From CAYVUB01 sp964454675 (lineage in GTDB: Bacteria; Bacteroidota; Bacteroidia; Flavobacteriales; Flavobacteriaceae), in contig CAYVUB010000016.1 of NCBI GenBank assembly GCA_964454675.1, positions 1 through 64,000 on the forward strand: a stretch of DNA of 64,000 nt, read 5' to 3'. Of the stretch, positions 50,553-59,800 are shown piece by piece (the stretch's first letter is position 1; each line of letters starts with the position of its first letter). The notes beneath the pieces are model-generated. The model had not been told where the DNA came from. It ran no database searches and saw nothing but the letters and a program-made list of their open reading frames with translations. A program made the translations under genes and the position numbers.

Positions 50553-51380
50553 ATGGACAAATTATCAAAGTATAAAGAGCTAACCCTCGACTCTTTAGCA
50601 ACAATGGGAAATGAAATAGCAAAAGCACTGCCAAGTATAATATTTGCAGTAGTTGCTTTGCTGTTTGGGTGGTTGATAACAAAATTTATTCTGTATATCA
50701 CAAAAAAAACATTAAAGCTTACCAAAATTGAAAAGCTTGAAGAAAAAATTAATGAAATAGATTTTTTTGGAAATAAGCACATTAAAGTCAACATTACTAA
50801 GGTTGTTCTGTTCTTGGTAAAATGGACAATGATTGTGATTTTTTTAATTATTATATCAGATATTCTCAATCTAAAAATAATATCAGAACAGATATCGAAC
50901 TTGTTGGGTAATCTGCCAAGACTTTTGAGCGCGTTGGTGTTATTTATCCTTGGACTTTTATTGGCGAATTTCATAAAAAATGCCATTAAATCATTTTTTG
51001 AATCTTTGGAGTTGTCAGGTGCAAAAATCATCAGTCAGATAGTATTTACTATTTTATTGATTTTTGTATCGTTAACCTCATTAAACCAGGCAGGTGTTAA
51101 TACCGAAATCATCACCAACAATCTTACATTGATATTAGGAGCATTTTTATTATCGTTTACACTGGCATTAGGTTTTGGCGCGCAACCTGTAGTAGGCGAT
51201 TTGTTCAGGACTTTTTATGCCAGAAAAACTTACGAAGTAGGACAAATTATAGAATATAAAGGTATAGTAGGCGAGGTAGAGGCTATTGATAATATCGCAT
51301 TAATTTTAAAAACAGCCGATGGTAAACTTGTGATACCAATTAAAAATATTGTAGAGAGCGAAATTAAAATTCAGAATTGA
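50553..51380 (+). CDS. MscS-family mechanosensitive channel
   Basis: The 275-residue protein has four or five membrane helices: about 25-48, 88-110, 128-148, 165-182 and the pore-lining helix at about 190-215. The pore helix LGAFLLSFTLALGFGAQPVVGDLFRTF has the A/G-rich packing of MscS TM3, followed by a short beta domain (GQIIEYKGIVGEVEAIDNIALIL). The protein ends soon after, without the full alpha/beta vestibule of E. coli MscS. It would release solutes on osmotic downshift. It is in the operon of the ECF sigma factor. Confidence 0.9.
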   Translation: MDKLSKYKELTLDSLATMGNEIAKALPSIIFAVVALLFGWLITKFILYITKKTLKLTKIEKLEEKINEIDFFGNKHIKVNITKVVLFLVKWTMIVIFLIIISDILNLKIISEQISNLLGNLPRLLSALVLFILGLLLANFIKNAIKSFFESLELSGAKIISQIVFTILLIFVSLTSLNQAGVNTEIITNNLTLILGAFLLSFTLALGFGAQPVVGDLFRTFYARKTYEVGQIIEYKGIVGEVEAIDNIALILKTADGKLVIPIKNIVESEIKIQN

Positions 51381-51440
51381 TCTTAAAGGGTTAGGGTCAT
51401 AATTTGGTTAATTAGATTCTGTAAATTCCGTATCTACTTT

Positions 51441-51472
51441 ACCCTTTTCAAATTACTGAAAAGGGTTTTTTT
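51441..51472 (+). terminator. Terminator of the sigma-MscS operon
   Basis: ACCCTTTTCA-AATTAC-TGAAAAGGGT followed by seven T. Confidence 0.92.
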
Positions 51473-51483
51473 ATGGCATAAAT

Positions 51484-51521
51484 AAAACCCTTTTAAGTAA
51501 AATGACGCTTAAAAGGGTTTT
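51484..51521 (-). terminator. Terminator of the M28 peptidase gene
   Basis: AAAACCCTTTTAAG pairs with CTTAAAAGGGTTTT over 14 bases. On the minus strand TTTATTTATG follows. It shares the ACCCTTTT core with the neighbouring plus-strand terminator. Confidence 0.85.
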
Positions 51522-51542
51522 GTAATGATTTTTTTAAATGGA

Positions 51543-53117
51543 TTACTCGGTTGTAGCAGCTTTGTCAACGATTATCCGGTCGGTTCTGTTTGCAAGTTCC
51601 CAAGCGGTATAAAATATCAACCGGGTTCTGTTTTCCAGCAAATCATATTCTATTTTTTCAACCGTATCGGTAGGTCTGTGGTAATCGTCATGAGTACCGT
51701 TAAAATAAAATATTGCAGGAATATTGTTTTTTATAAAGTTATAATGGTCTGAACGGTAATAGTAACGGTTTGGGTCATTCTCATCATTATACTTATAATC
51801 CAGCGTTATATTGGTGTATTTTGAATTTACTTTTTCAGAAAGCTCATGCAAATCGGTACTTAGCTTATCAGAGCCTATTAAATACACGTAATTTCTGTTG
51901 CCTTGACGTTTTGGGTCAATGCGGCCTATCATGTCTATATTTAAATTGGCAACGGTGTTTTCCAAAGGAAAAACAGGGTCAATATCGGTATAATAGCTTG
52001 AGCCTAATAACCCTTTTTCTTCGGCGGTTACATGAAGAAATAAAATTGAGCGTTTTGGTCCTTGTCCGTTGTTGACTGCTGTTTTAAACGCTTCGGCAAT
52101 TTCCAGAATGGCAATCGTACCCGAGCCGTCATCATCGGCACCATTATAAATTTCACCGTCTTTAATACCTTCGTGGTCTAAATGTGCCGAAATGACAATA
52201 ATTTCATCCGGTTTTTCAGAACCTTTTATATAAGCCACCACGTTTTCAGAGTCGATATTATCGGCTTCGGTGGTAATATTAAATGTTGTGTTGGTCGTAA
52301 TTTCTTTTGAATCGTTTAAGCTCAAGATATCGGGATAGATAGCTTTTGCAAAGTTTTCGCTTACGGTAAATTGCAGGATTCCCGTAGGTCTGCCGGCAAG
52401 AACAATGCGTCCGTCGCGACCAGATTTTTGTCTTGCTTCAATAAATGTTGCATATTGTTTTAATGCGGCATCATCAATGGTTAATACTGCGACAGCACCT
52501 TTTTTTGTTGCAATATCTCTTTTAAACGCTATTGCCTGCCGTCCGCCGGACCATTTGGTTTGCTCACTCGTTCCGGTTGTTATGTATGTGCCGTCGGCAT
52601 TTTTTGGTTCACCCGGTTTTATCAGGATTACTTTTCCTGTAACGTCTATATTTTTGTAATCGGAATAGTTTTCATCATCAATACCATAACCTGCATACAC
52701 AATCTTGTCAATATGTAAAGTTTGTGTTTTTGCCGAGCCCGAACTTACAATGTCTTTGAGGTTTTCAAAAACAGTCCCGTTTACAACAGCTTGGATTACA
52801 GGCGATTTTTGGTTTAACAATCCTACTTTTTGAAAATAATTACCGTCCGGTAGTGGCGATGCAATACCTTGTTCTACATAAAAATCTTTAAGATACTCTG
52901 CTGCCAGTTTTTGTCCGGGTTCGCCGGTTTCTCTTCCCTGAAACTCATCTGAAGCAAACGTGTAAAGCATTTCTTTGAGTTCGCCAGAAGTAATGGTGCT
53001 TGCATAAACAGATGGGTCAACAGTAGTGCTGATGCCTGTTTTTTTGAGATTTTGTTGTGATGAGCCGCAACTTAAAATGACAAGCGCACCACTTAAAAGG
53101 ATAAGTGATTTTTTCAT
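51543..53117 (-). CDS. M28 family zinc peptidase with PA domain, lipoprotein
   Basis: The 524-residue lipoprotein (lipobox VILSC, Cys17) has a PA domain at about 105-270 inserted ahead of the catalytic core. The two-zinc site is complete: His312 in AHLDHEG, Asp328 in YNGADDDGSG, the Glu pair 366-367 in TAEEKGL, the aspartate of NLNIDMIGR and the histidine of YRSDHYNF. It is probably a periplasmic or surface aminopeptidase. The next gene upstream encodes a paralogue without the PA domain. Confidence 0.93.
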   Translation of the reverse strand: MKKSLILLSGALVILSCGSSQQNLKKTGISTTVDPSVYASTITSGELKEMLYTFASDEFQGRETGEPGQKLAAEYLKDFYVEQGIASPLPDGNYFQKVGLLNQKSPVIQAVVNGTVFENLKDIVSSGSAKTQTLHIDKIVYAGYGIDDENYSDYKNIDVTGKVILIKPGEPKNADGTYITTGTSEQTKWSGGRQAIAFKRDIATKKGAVAVLTIDDAALKQYATFIEARQKSGRDGRIVLAGRPTGILQFTVSENFAKAIYPDILSLNDSKEITTNTTFNITTEADNIDSENVVAYIKGSEKPDEIIVISAHLDHEGIKDGEIYNGADDDGSGTIAILEIAEAFKTAVNNGQGPKRSILFLHVTAEEKGLLGSSYYTDIDPVFPLENTVANLNIDMIGRIDPKRQGNRNYVYLIGSDKLSTDLHELSEKVNSKYTNITLDYKYNDENDPNRYYYRSDHYNFIKNNIPAIFYFNGTHDDYHRPTDTVEKIEYDLLENRTRLIFYTAWELANRTDRIIVDKAATTE

Positions 53118-53221
53118 TAAAAAAATATTAGTTGATAAGTATTGTTACGATATTACGAAAAACAAAAAGATTTTGGTTTTATAACTGCCTTCCTTTAACA
53201 AATTTTAACAAAGAATTTGTT

Positions 53222-54262
53222 TTATAATTTTTCTACAGAAACTCTTTCTTCGGAATTTGCCACATACCATGCAGTCGAAAAAATAAGTTTTGTGCGTTTT
53301 TCCAATAGCGGGTAATTTAATTTTTCGGGTGTATCTGTTTCCAGATGGTAATCTTCATGCTCGCCGTTAAAGTAAAAAATAACAGGAATGCCTTGTAATG
53401 CAAAGTTGTAATGGTCTGAGCGGTTGTAATATCTGTTAGCGTCATTTTCGGCATTGTATTTATAATCCAAATGAAGCTGTGTAAATTGTTCATTTGCGGC
53501 TTCAGAAATGTAATGCAGCTCTTTGCTTATCCTGTCAGAACCTATAAGATATATATATTCATCGGTTTCTTTGTGGTTTCTGCTTGTGCGGCCTATCATG
53601 TCAATATTAAGATTTGCAACCGTGTTTTTTAAAGAAAATGCAGGGTTTTTAATATAATATCTTGAACCGTAAAGTCCATTTTCTTCGGCAGTAAAGTGCA
53701 GAATTAAAATACTTCGTTTGGGCTTAAAACCTTCTTTTGCGGCAATATTAAACGCTTGTGCTATTTCCAGTAATGCCGCTGTTCCTGACGCATTGTCGTC
53801 TGCGCCGTGGTAAATAAGGCTGTCTTTAACACCAAGATGATCAAAATGCCCGGAAATAATCAATACTTCATCAGGGTATTTGCTGCCTTGTATATATGCC
53901 AAAACATTTTGCGAACTTTTTAAATCGTTATTAAGAAACGATTCGGGAATAGTTTGATAATAATCGCCGTCTTGTAATGGCGACGGAATGTTTTCTGAGA
54001 TGTAAAAATCTTTAATAAATTTGGCAGCTTTATGATTGCCGGGTTCGCCTGTTTTTCTGCCTTCCAAAGAATCTGAAGCTAAAATATAAACGTGTTTTTT
54101 TAGCTCATTGGCTGTAATGGTAGATGAAAAACGATTAACAGCTTCAATGTCTTCGTCTTCAAATACGATAGAATTTTTTAAAGCTTCTACTTTTTCATTA
54201 TAACTTGGATTTGAACATGAGCCCACAAGGCTTATAGCCGCAGCAACAAGAAAAACTTTCAT
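53222..54262 (-). CDS. M28 family zinc peptidase, lipoprotein, short paralogue
   Basis: The 346-residue lipoprotein (lipobox SLVGSC, Cys16) matches the gene at 51543-53117 along its length: YILASDSLEGRKTGEPGNHKAA, ISGHFDHLGVKDSLIYHGADDNASGTAALLEIAQAF, TAEENGLYGSRYY, NLNIDMIGR, RSDHYNF and IFYFNGEHEDYH. The PA domain is missing; the text joins directly at the equivalent of residue 290 of the long form. The zinc ligands are kept, so it should be active. The pair looks like a tandem duplication followed by loss or gain of the insert. Confidence 0.92.
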   Translation of the reverse strand: MKVFLVAAAISLVGSCSNPSYNEKVEALKNSIVFEDEDIEAVNRFSSTITANELKKHVYILASDSLEGRKTGEPGNHKAAKFIKDFYISENIPSPLQDGDYYQTIPESFLNNDLKSSQNVLAYIQGSKYPDEVLIISGHFDHLGVKDSLIYHGADDNASGTAALLEIAQAFNIAAKEGFKPKRSILILHFTAEENGLYGSRYYIKNPAFSLKNTVANLNIDMIGRTSRNHKETDEYIYLIGSDRISKELHYISEAANEQFTQLHLDYKYNAENDANRYYNRSDHYNFALQGIPVIFYFNGEHEDYHLETDTPEKLNYPLLEKRTKLIFSTAWYVANSEERVSVEKL

Positions 54263-54383
54263 TTTTTTAGTTTAAATTTTGATTATCAGATAGATTGCCA
54301 TATAAATATGCAGACCGCAGCAAGTAAAATGTGTAAAGATGTTTCATGAAATAATCAATCCTCTATTTATCAATCAAATAAAG

Positions 54384-54415
54384 TAAAAAAAAAGAGAATA
54401 CAGAAGTATTCTCTT
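54384..54415 (-). terminator. Terminator of the gene at 54444-54887
   Basis: AAGAGAATAC-AGAA-GTATTCTCTT hairpin; the minus strand continues with nine T. It lies 28 bases past the stop codon of the acidic membrane protein. Confidence 0.9.
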
Positions 54416-54443
54416 AATTATTTTGAAGTGTTTTTTTAACAAA

Positions 54444-54887
54444 TCAATTTATTTCTAAATCACCCAAATCTACTTCTTCTATTGTATTTGGCGATTTGCT
54501 TTGTGCGTTTTCAACAGGCATTTCAAATTCAATGTCTTCGAGTTCGCCTGCCAGGTCAATTTCATCAATTTCCAATCCTTCCAAAATTTCTTTTGAATCT
54601 TCATCAGATTCTTGGCTTTTAACCTCAAGCTCTTCAATGTTTGTAACTTCTTCGGTGTCAAATGCAGCTTTATAAGTTGTGATGCATAGCGAAATTACGG
54701 TCAATAAAAAGATAACCTGTATTGATTTTTTTGAACTGTTTTGTTTTTTTGAAATATAAAATGCTGCAAACCCAAAAATAAGCGCAGCCGCAGCCGGAAG
54801 AAACGCAAGTTTTGAGAACGGCGTTACTGCAAGTATAACGGTTAATGCTGCGGCTATGAATCCTAAAATAATAAATAAACGTTTCAT
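54444..54887 (-). CDS. Small membrane protein with acidic tail
   Basis: The 147-residue protein has three hydrophobic helices at about 4-20, 28-46 and 56-72 and then a very acidic tail (EEVTNIEELEVKSQESDEDSKEILEGLEIDEIDLAGELEDIEFEM) with about 30 acidic residues in the last 75. I recognise no family. It starts 5 bases behind the DUF3108 gene and should be in the same transcript. The function is unknown; the tail might bind a basic partner or divalent metal ions. Confidence 0.8.
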   Translation of the reverse strand: MKRLFIILGFIAAALTVILAVTPFSKLAFLPAAAALIFGFAAFYISKKQNSSKKSIQVIFLLTVISLCITTYKAAFDTEEVTNIEELEVKSQESDEDSKEILEGLEIDEIDLAGELEDIEFEMPVENAQSKSPNTIEEVDLGDLEIN

Positions 54888-54892
54888 GATTT

Positions 54893-55663
54893 TTAATTTT
54901 TCAATCCTGTAGCCGATTTTATTTTCAACTCACCATTTCCTACCGGAATCTTAAATTTTGCATATACCGGTACTTTATTGGCATCTGCCGTAAGCCAAAT
55001 CATATTATCTGCCGTGCTGCCTTTTAAAACATTGCTGTTGTTTAAGGATAATGCCAGTTTGTAACATTCTTTTTTGCCTATATTGGTATTCATTGATTCT
55101 TTGCTGATGTATTTTACGCTTATAACCACTTCTTTTTCGTCAAACAATACCGTGAAATTTTTTGTTTGTCCGGGGCTGAAAGATTTAAAATCAATGTTTC
55201 GTATGTTGTAAAGTGTTGCAACAATATCTTTGGTAGAAGCACCTATTTTAAGTGTTTTAGTTTCCTGAAAATTGTTCTTTTTCTTTAGCAGGAATTTTGC
55301 GGTATTGGTTTTGTGACTGTAAGTATATTGGTTGAATTTGTAATAGCCGCCTTCATTTATTTCCCGTTTGTACAGATAAGGTGTTAATGTTGTAGGGCTT
55401 ACGTAGCTTTCGTATAAATCTCTTATTTTGAAAAAATTATCCCATTTGCTGTATGTTGCAGCTGTACATTTAAGATGTAACAACGTAGCGTTTGAAGTTT
55501 TCACGGTGTTGGCTTCCATAGTTACCTGGGCAATTTCTGTCAATAATCCCGACATGTTATAATTGGTAGAAAACACAAGTTTTTCACCCGAAGCTATGGT
55601 GGTGTTTTGGGCAGTGGCAACCAGACTGCATATCAAAAAAATAACTGTAAAAATACGTTTCAT
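54893..55663 (-). CDS. Exported DUF3108 protein
   Basis: The 256-residue protein has a signal peptide (about 1-18, ending LVATAQN) and the DUF3108 pattern: SGEKLVFSTNYNMSGLLTEIAQVTM, DNFFKIRDLYESYVSPTTLTPYLYKREINEGGYYKFNQYTY, and NMIWLTADANKVPVYAKFKIPVGNGELKIKS. The fold is all-beta and thought to be periplasmic; its role is unknown. It heads a two-gene unit with the acidic membrane protein. Confidence 0.88.
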   Translation of the reverse strand: MKRIFTVIFLICSLVATAQNTTIASGEKLVFSTNYNMSGLLTEIAQVTMEANTVKTSNATLLHLKCTAATYSKWDNFFKIRDLYESYVSPTTLTPYLYKREINEGGYYKFNQYTYSHKTNTAKFLLKKKNNFQETKTLKIGASTKDIVATLYNIRNIDFKSFSPGQTKNFTVLFDEKEVVISVKYISKESMNTNIGKKECYKLALSLNNSNVLKGSTADNMIWLTADANKVPVYAKFKIPVGNGELKIKSATGLKN

Positions 55664-55791
55664 TAGTTTGTTTTTAATTCAATAAATACTCTGCCTTGAA
55701 ATTTGGTTTCAAAGATATTGATATTAACATTAATTATGCCGAAATAGTATGTAGTGCAAGTAAATTATTTATAAAAACAACACAAATCAAG

Positions 55792-56127
55792 TTATGCCGA
55801 TGTCCAATCGTCCGTATCGTCTTCTTTAATGGTTATTTGATTGATTATTTCGGTTGCTTCGGGGTCGGTATTTGCGCCATAAGCATTGACAAACACACCT
55901 TTGGCACCATCTTTTACATTTCGCATAGCATACAAAATAGCTTCATTATCTACATCATTTTCTGCTGAAAAACGATAAATCTTGTCAATGACAATATCTT
56001 TGAGGTTCACTTTTTCACCATCTTTTTTATAAGAATCCTGAACTTCCAACAAATTGAAGTCTTCAGTATATCCTCTTTTTTGCAGCACCTGTAATACTTC
56101 TACCAATGTTTTTTCTGTATGTATCAT
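55792..56127 (-). CDS. Small protein named phosphoribosylpyrophosphate synthetase in relatives
   Basis: The 111-residue acidic protein (LVEVLQVLQKRGYTEDFNLLEVQDS, VIDKIYRFSAENDVDNEAILYAMRNVKDGAKGVFVNAYGANTDPEATEII) resembles short Bacteroidetes proteins that carry the name phosphoribosylpyrophosphate synthetase. It is far too short for the 310-residue enzyme and has no PRPP-binding motif, so that name should not be taken as its function. It is cytoplasmic. It stands alone between the DUF3108 gene and the efflux locus. Confidence 0.78.
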   Translation of the reverse strand: MIHTEKTLVEVLQVLQKRGYTEDFNLLEVQDSYKKDGEKVNLKDIVIDKIYRFSAENDVDNEAILYAMRNVKDGAKGVFVNAYGANTDPEATEIINQITIKEDDTDDWTSA

Positions 56128-56207
56128 GTTTTCATGAGTTAAATGATATTGTAATTTGTTATATGTAAAGGTACTAAAAACTTTGCTATATAGACTTTAA
56201 AATCCCC

Positions 56208-56426
56208 TCAACACTTCCTGTCTTTAACACAATCCAGTTCAGATTTTACTCCCAAGGCTTTCAGAATGGAATTCATCAGACACCAGTTGGTCAGTGAAAA
56301 CTGAAACAAATTGGCTCCCACAAAAACACCGAGCCAAATCCAGTTGATGTTTACGAAATAAGCACAAAGTGTTGATATTAACACTAATGTACCTGCAATC
56401 AGTTTGATGTAACGCTCTCTTGTCAT
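56208..56426 (-). CDS. Small membrane protein, DUF2892/YgaP-type
   Basis: The 72-residue protein has two membrane helices (about 8-24 and 28-45) joined by a short turn and ends with cysteines (LDCVKDRKC). The pattern MTRERYIKLIAGTLVLISTLCAYF and LTNWCLMNSILKALGV is that of the DUF2892 family, often next to rhodanese or metal-handling genes. It is last in the transcript behind the RND pump and the PII-like gene, 4 bases from the latter, and probably helps the efflux system. Confidence 0.85.
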   Translation of the reverse strand: MTRERYIKLIAGTLVLISTLCAYFVNINWIWLGVFVGANLFQFSLTNWCLMNSILKALGVKSELDCVKDRKC

Positions 56427-56430
56427 AATT

Positions 56431-56748
56431 TTAAATTTTTAGTGAATTTATTTTTTCGATAGGTGTTATGGCGATATGCACTTTGGAATGTATATCACAG
56501 GTTTTGTTTAGTTCTTCAATTGCCTCAAATATTTTTTCTGATGTTTCGGCTGACACAAAAGCGAAGAACAATAATGATTCAGTTTTGTTCATTTCGGTAG
56601 CAAACCAGTTTCGGCTCATACTTTCTTGGGTACTATCTCTGTAACCTGTTACTGAACTGTACGAATAAGTAATTACCCCGTTGTCTGCCAACAATTTTTT
56701 TACCTTGTCTTCAAAGGTTTTTACGGATGTGATTATCAGTAGTTTCAT
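56431..56748 (-). CDS. PII-like (DUF3240-type) protein
   Basis: The 105-residue protein has the ferredoxin-like layout of PII-like proteins: KLLIITSVKTFEDKVKKLLADNGVITYSYSSVTGY, a variable T-loop-like stretch, then ESLLFFAFVSAETSEKIFEAIEELNKT and KVHIAITPIEKI. Relatives (DUF3240) accompany RND metal-efflux pumps in other bacteria, which fits its place directly behind this pump. It may sense a ligand and tune the pump; no ligand residues can be named. Confidence 0.8.
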   Translation of the reverse strand: MKLLIITSVKTFEDKVKKLLADNGVITYSYSSVTGYRDSTQESMSRNWFATEMNKTESLLFFAFVSAETSEKIFEAIEELNKTCDIHSKVHIAITPIEKINSLKI

Positions 56749-56767
56749 AGTTAGTTATTTGTTAAAA

Positions 56768-56842
56768 GGTTAATAGTTATTGGTCAATCGTGAATGGTTA
56801 TTCGTTATTTTTCTATTAACTAATAACCATTAACAATTAACT
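56768..56842. repeat. Tandem heptamers with an inverted heptamer array
   Basis: Six units of exact period 7 (GGTTAAT, AGTTATT, GGTCAAT, CGTGAAT, GGTTATT, CGTTATT; 56768-56809) are followed by four inverted units (ATTAACT, AATAACC, ATTAACA, ATTAACT; 56815-56842). Arms 56790-56809 and 56815-56834 pair at 17 of 20 positions with a 5-base loop. It separates the RND pump from the PII-like gene within the transcript and runs into the pump's stop codon. Confidence 0.88.
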
Positions 56843-59800
56843 ATTTCTCCCATTTCTTCCGTTCCACCATATAATAAATAAGTGGAACAACAATCAAAGT
56901 CAGCACAGTTGAAACTATAGCTCCTGCAACTAACGAAATCGCTAATCCTTGGAAAATCGGGTCAAATAAAATCACGGCTGCTCCGATAACTACTGCTCCC
57001 GTAGTCAGCAAGATTGGTGTGGTTCGTACAGCTCCGGCATCAATAATGGCTTGTTTTAATGGAATTCCATCTTTGAGGCGGATTTCGATAAAGTCAATCA
57101 GCAAGACCGAATTTCGCACCATAACTCCAGCCAAAGCAATCATTCCGATAAAGGAAGTAGCCGTAAAGAAAGCTCCCAACAACCAATGTCCAAGAACGAT
57201 TCCGATGAGTGAAAGCGGAATAGCAATCATCATCACAATCGGGGTTTTAAAGTTTTGGAACCAACCCACAATCAACATATAAATAATGATAATCACAACC
57301 ATAAACGCAATTCCCAAATCACGGAAAACCTCCAAGGTAATCTGCCATTCTCCGTCCCATTTTACGGTAAAATTACTTTCCTCTTCGGGTTGTCCCATAT
57401 ACAAATCACTTATCGAATAACCTTTCGGAAGCTCGATTTGTTTGAGTCTTTCTTCCATTCCCAAAATCGCATAAGCGGGACTTTCCAAATCTCCTGCCAT
57501 ATCAGCCAAAACATAGACTACTCGTTGTTGGTCTTTTCTGCTGATGGATTTATGCAACGTATCTTGTTTTACCTTAACAATATCCCGAACTGGAATCATA
57601 TTTCCGCTTTGACCTTTGATTTTCAGATTTTGAATATCGTCAATGCTCGTTTTATCTTTGTCATCCAAAGCCATTACAATCCCGACCGGATAAACCGATT
57701 TTTCGTCATACAGATTTGAAACAGGATATTCTCTCAATAAATACGTCAGATTTCCGACAATTTGCTGTGGTGCCACTCCGTTGAGCATTGCTTTTTCCTT
57801 ATCGACTTCCAATCTGTATTCGGTTTGAACATCTTCTACACTCCAGTCAATATCCACCACATCATCAGTATTTTCAAGGATTTCCTTTACCTGATAAGCC
57901 ACTTTGATTTGTTCTTTGTGGTCAGGTCCGTAAATTTCGGCTACAATCGTAGAAAGTACAGGCGGTCCAGGCGGAACTTCCACAATTTTTACGTTTGCTC
58001 CATTCTTTTTGGCTATTTCCTGAATGAACGGACGGACTTTTTTCGCAATATCGTGGCTTTGCATTTTTCGGTCTTTTTTATTCAGAAGATTTACCTGAAT
58101 ATCAGCCATATTGCTTCCGCCTCGCATATCGTAATGACGAACCAACCCGTTGAACGTAATCGGTGCAGATGCTCCGATATAATTCTGATAATTCACCACT
58201 TCGGGAACAGTTGTCAAATATTGGGCAATTTCTCTGGTAACAGCCGAAGTCCGTTCCAAAGTCGTTCCCTCGGGCATATCGACTACTACCTGAAATTCGT
58301 TTTTATTGTCAAACGGAAGCATTTTTACAGCAACCGATTTTGTGAAAAACATCGCAACTGAACCTATTAGTAAAATTCCTGTAAATCCTAATATCATCCA
58401 ACGTTTTTTTGGATTGTCCAAAAGCGGTTTTTCAAATTTGTTGTAGAATTTATAAATCCAACTTGTTTCGTGTCCGTCTTCTTCTTTTTTGTGTTGCTTG
58501 TCTTTTTCGATTAACAAATGATAACCCAAATAAGGCGTAATCGTCAAAGCCACAAACAACGACAACAACATCGCAATCGAAGCTCCGATAGGCATCGGAC
58601 TCATATAAGGCCCCATCATTCCCGATACGAAAGCCATCGGAAGAATAGCCGCAATTACGGTAAAAGTTGCCAGAATGGTCGGGTTTCCGACTTCGTTAAT
58701 CGCATAAATAGCCGCATCTTTGAACGGAAGCCTTCGCATTTTGAAATGTCTGTGCATATTTTCGGCTATGATGATACTGTCATCAACCACGATTCCGACC
58801 ACGAAAACCAAAGCAAAAAGCGTAATTCTGTTCAACGTATATCCCAAAATGTAATAACTGAACAAGGTCAAAGCAAACGTAAGTGGAACGGACAAAAACA
58901 CAACCAATCCACCTCTCCAGCCCATTGCCAGCATTACCAAAACCGTAACTGCCACAATAGCTACGAATAAGTGGAATAACAGTTCGCTTACTTTGTCCGA
59001 AGCGGTTTCTCCATAATTTCGGGTTACTTCAACTTTGACTTCATCGGGAATAATGTTGTCTTGTAGCTTTTCGACACGATTGAGAATTTGCTCTGAAATT
59101 TTCATCGCATCAGCTCCTTTTACTTTGGCAACCGAAAGCGTAACCGCAGGATATTCGGACGGATTTTCGGTATAATTTTCGTTGATTTTACTATATCCGA
59201 AAGACACATAACTCTTGGCTGTTCCTGCTCCGTCCTGAATGGTTGCCACCTGTTTCAGATAAACAGGCATATTCTGATGAACGCCCACAACCAGATTTTC
59301 GACATCTTCTTTAGACGAAATAAACTGCCCTGTCGTAACCAGATATTCCGTATCGTTCTGAACGAAACTTCCCGACTGCATACTTCCGTTGTTTGCCTGA
59401 ATCATCTGCATAATTCCCAAAGCATCCACTCCGTTTTCAGCCATTTTATCTTTGTCCAAAACGACTTTCAGCTCACGGCTTCTTCCTCCGATTTCACGAA
59501 TGGTCGAAACGTCTTTTATTTTCTTGACTTCCGAAGAAACTTCTTCCGCTATCTGACGAATCTGAAAATCATCGTATTCCTCACTCCAAAGTGTTAAAGC
59601 CAGCATCGGGACATCGTCAATCGAACGGGTTTTTACTATGGGCTGATACACTCCCTGCGGAAAAATATGCTGATTTTTGATAAGCTCATCATACAGTTTC
59701 ACATACGAACGCTCTACATCTTCTCCCACATAAAACTGAACGATAATCATTGCCTGACCGTTCATTGCCGTACTGTGAAGATGTTCTACTCCCCTGATGT

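Noticed and set aside
55792..56127. True phosphoribosylpyrophosphate synthetase.
   Set aside because: Only 111 residues and no PRPP-binding loop.
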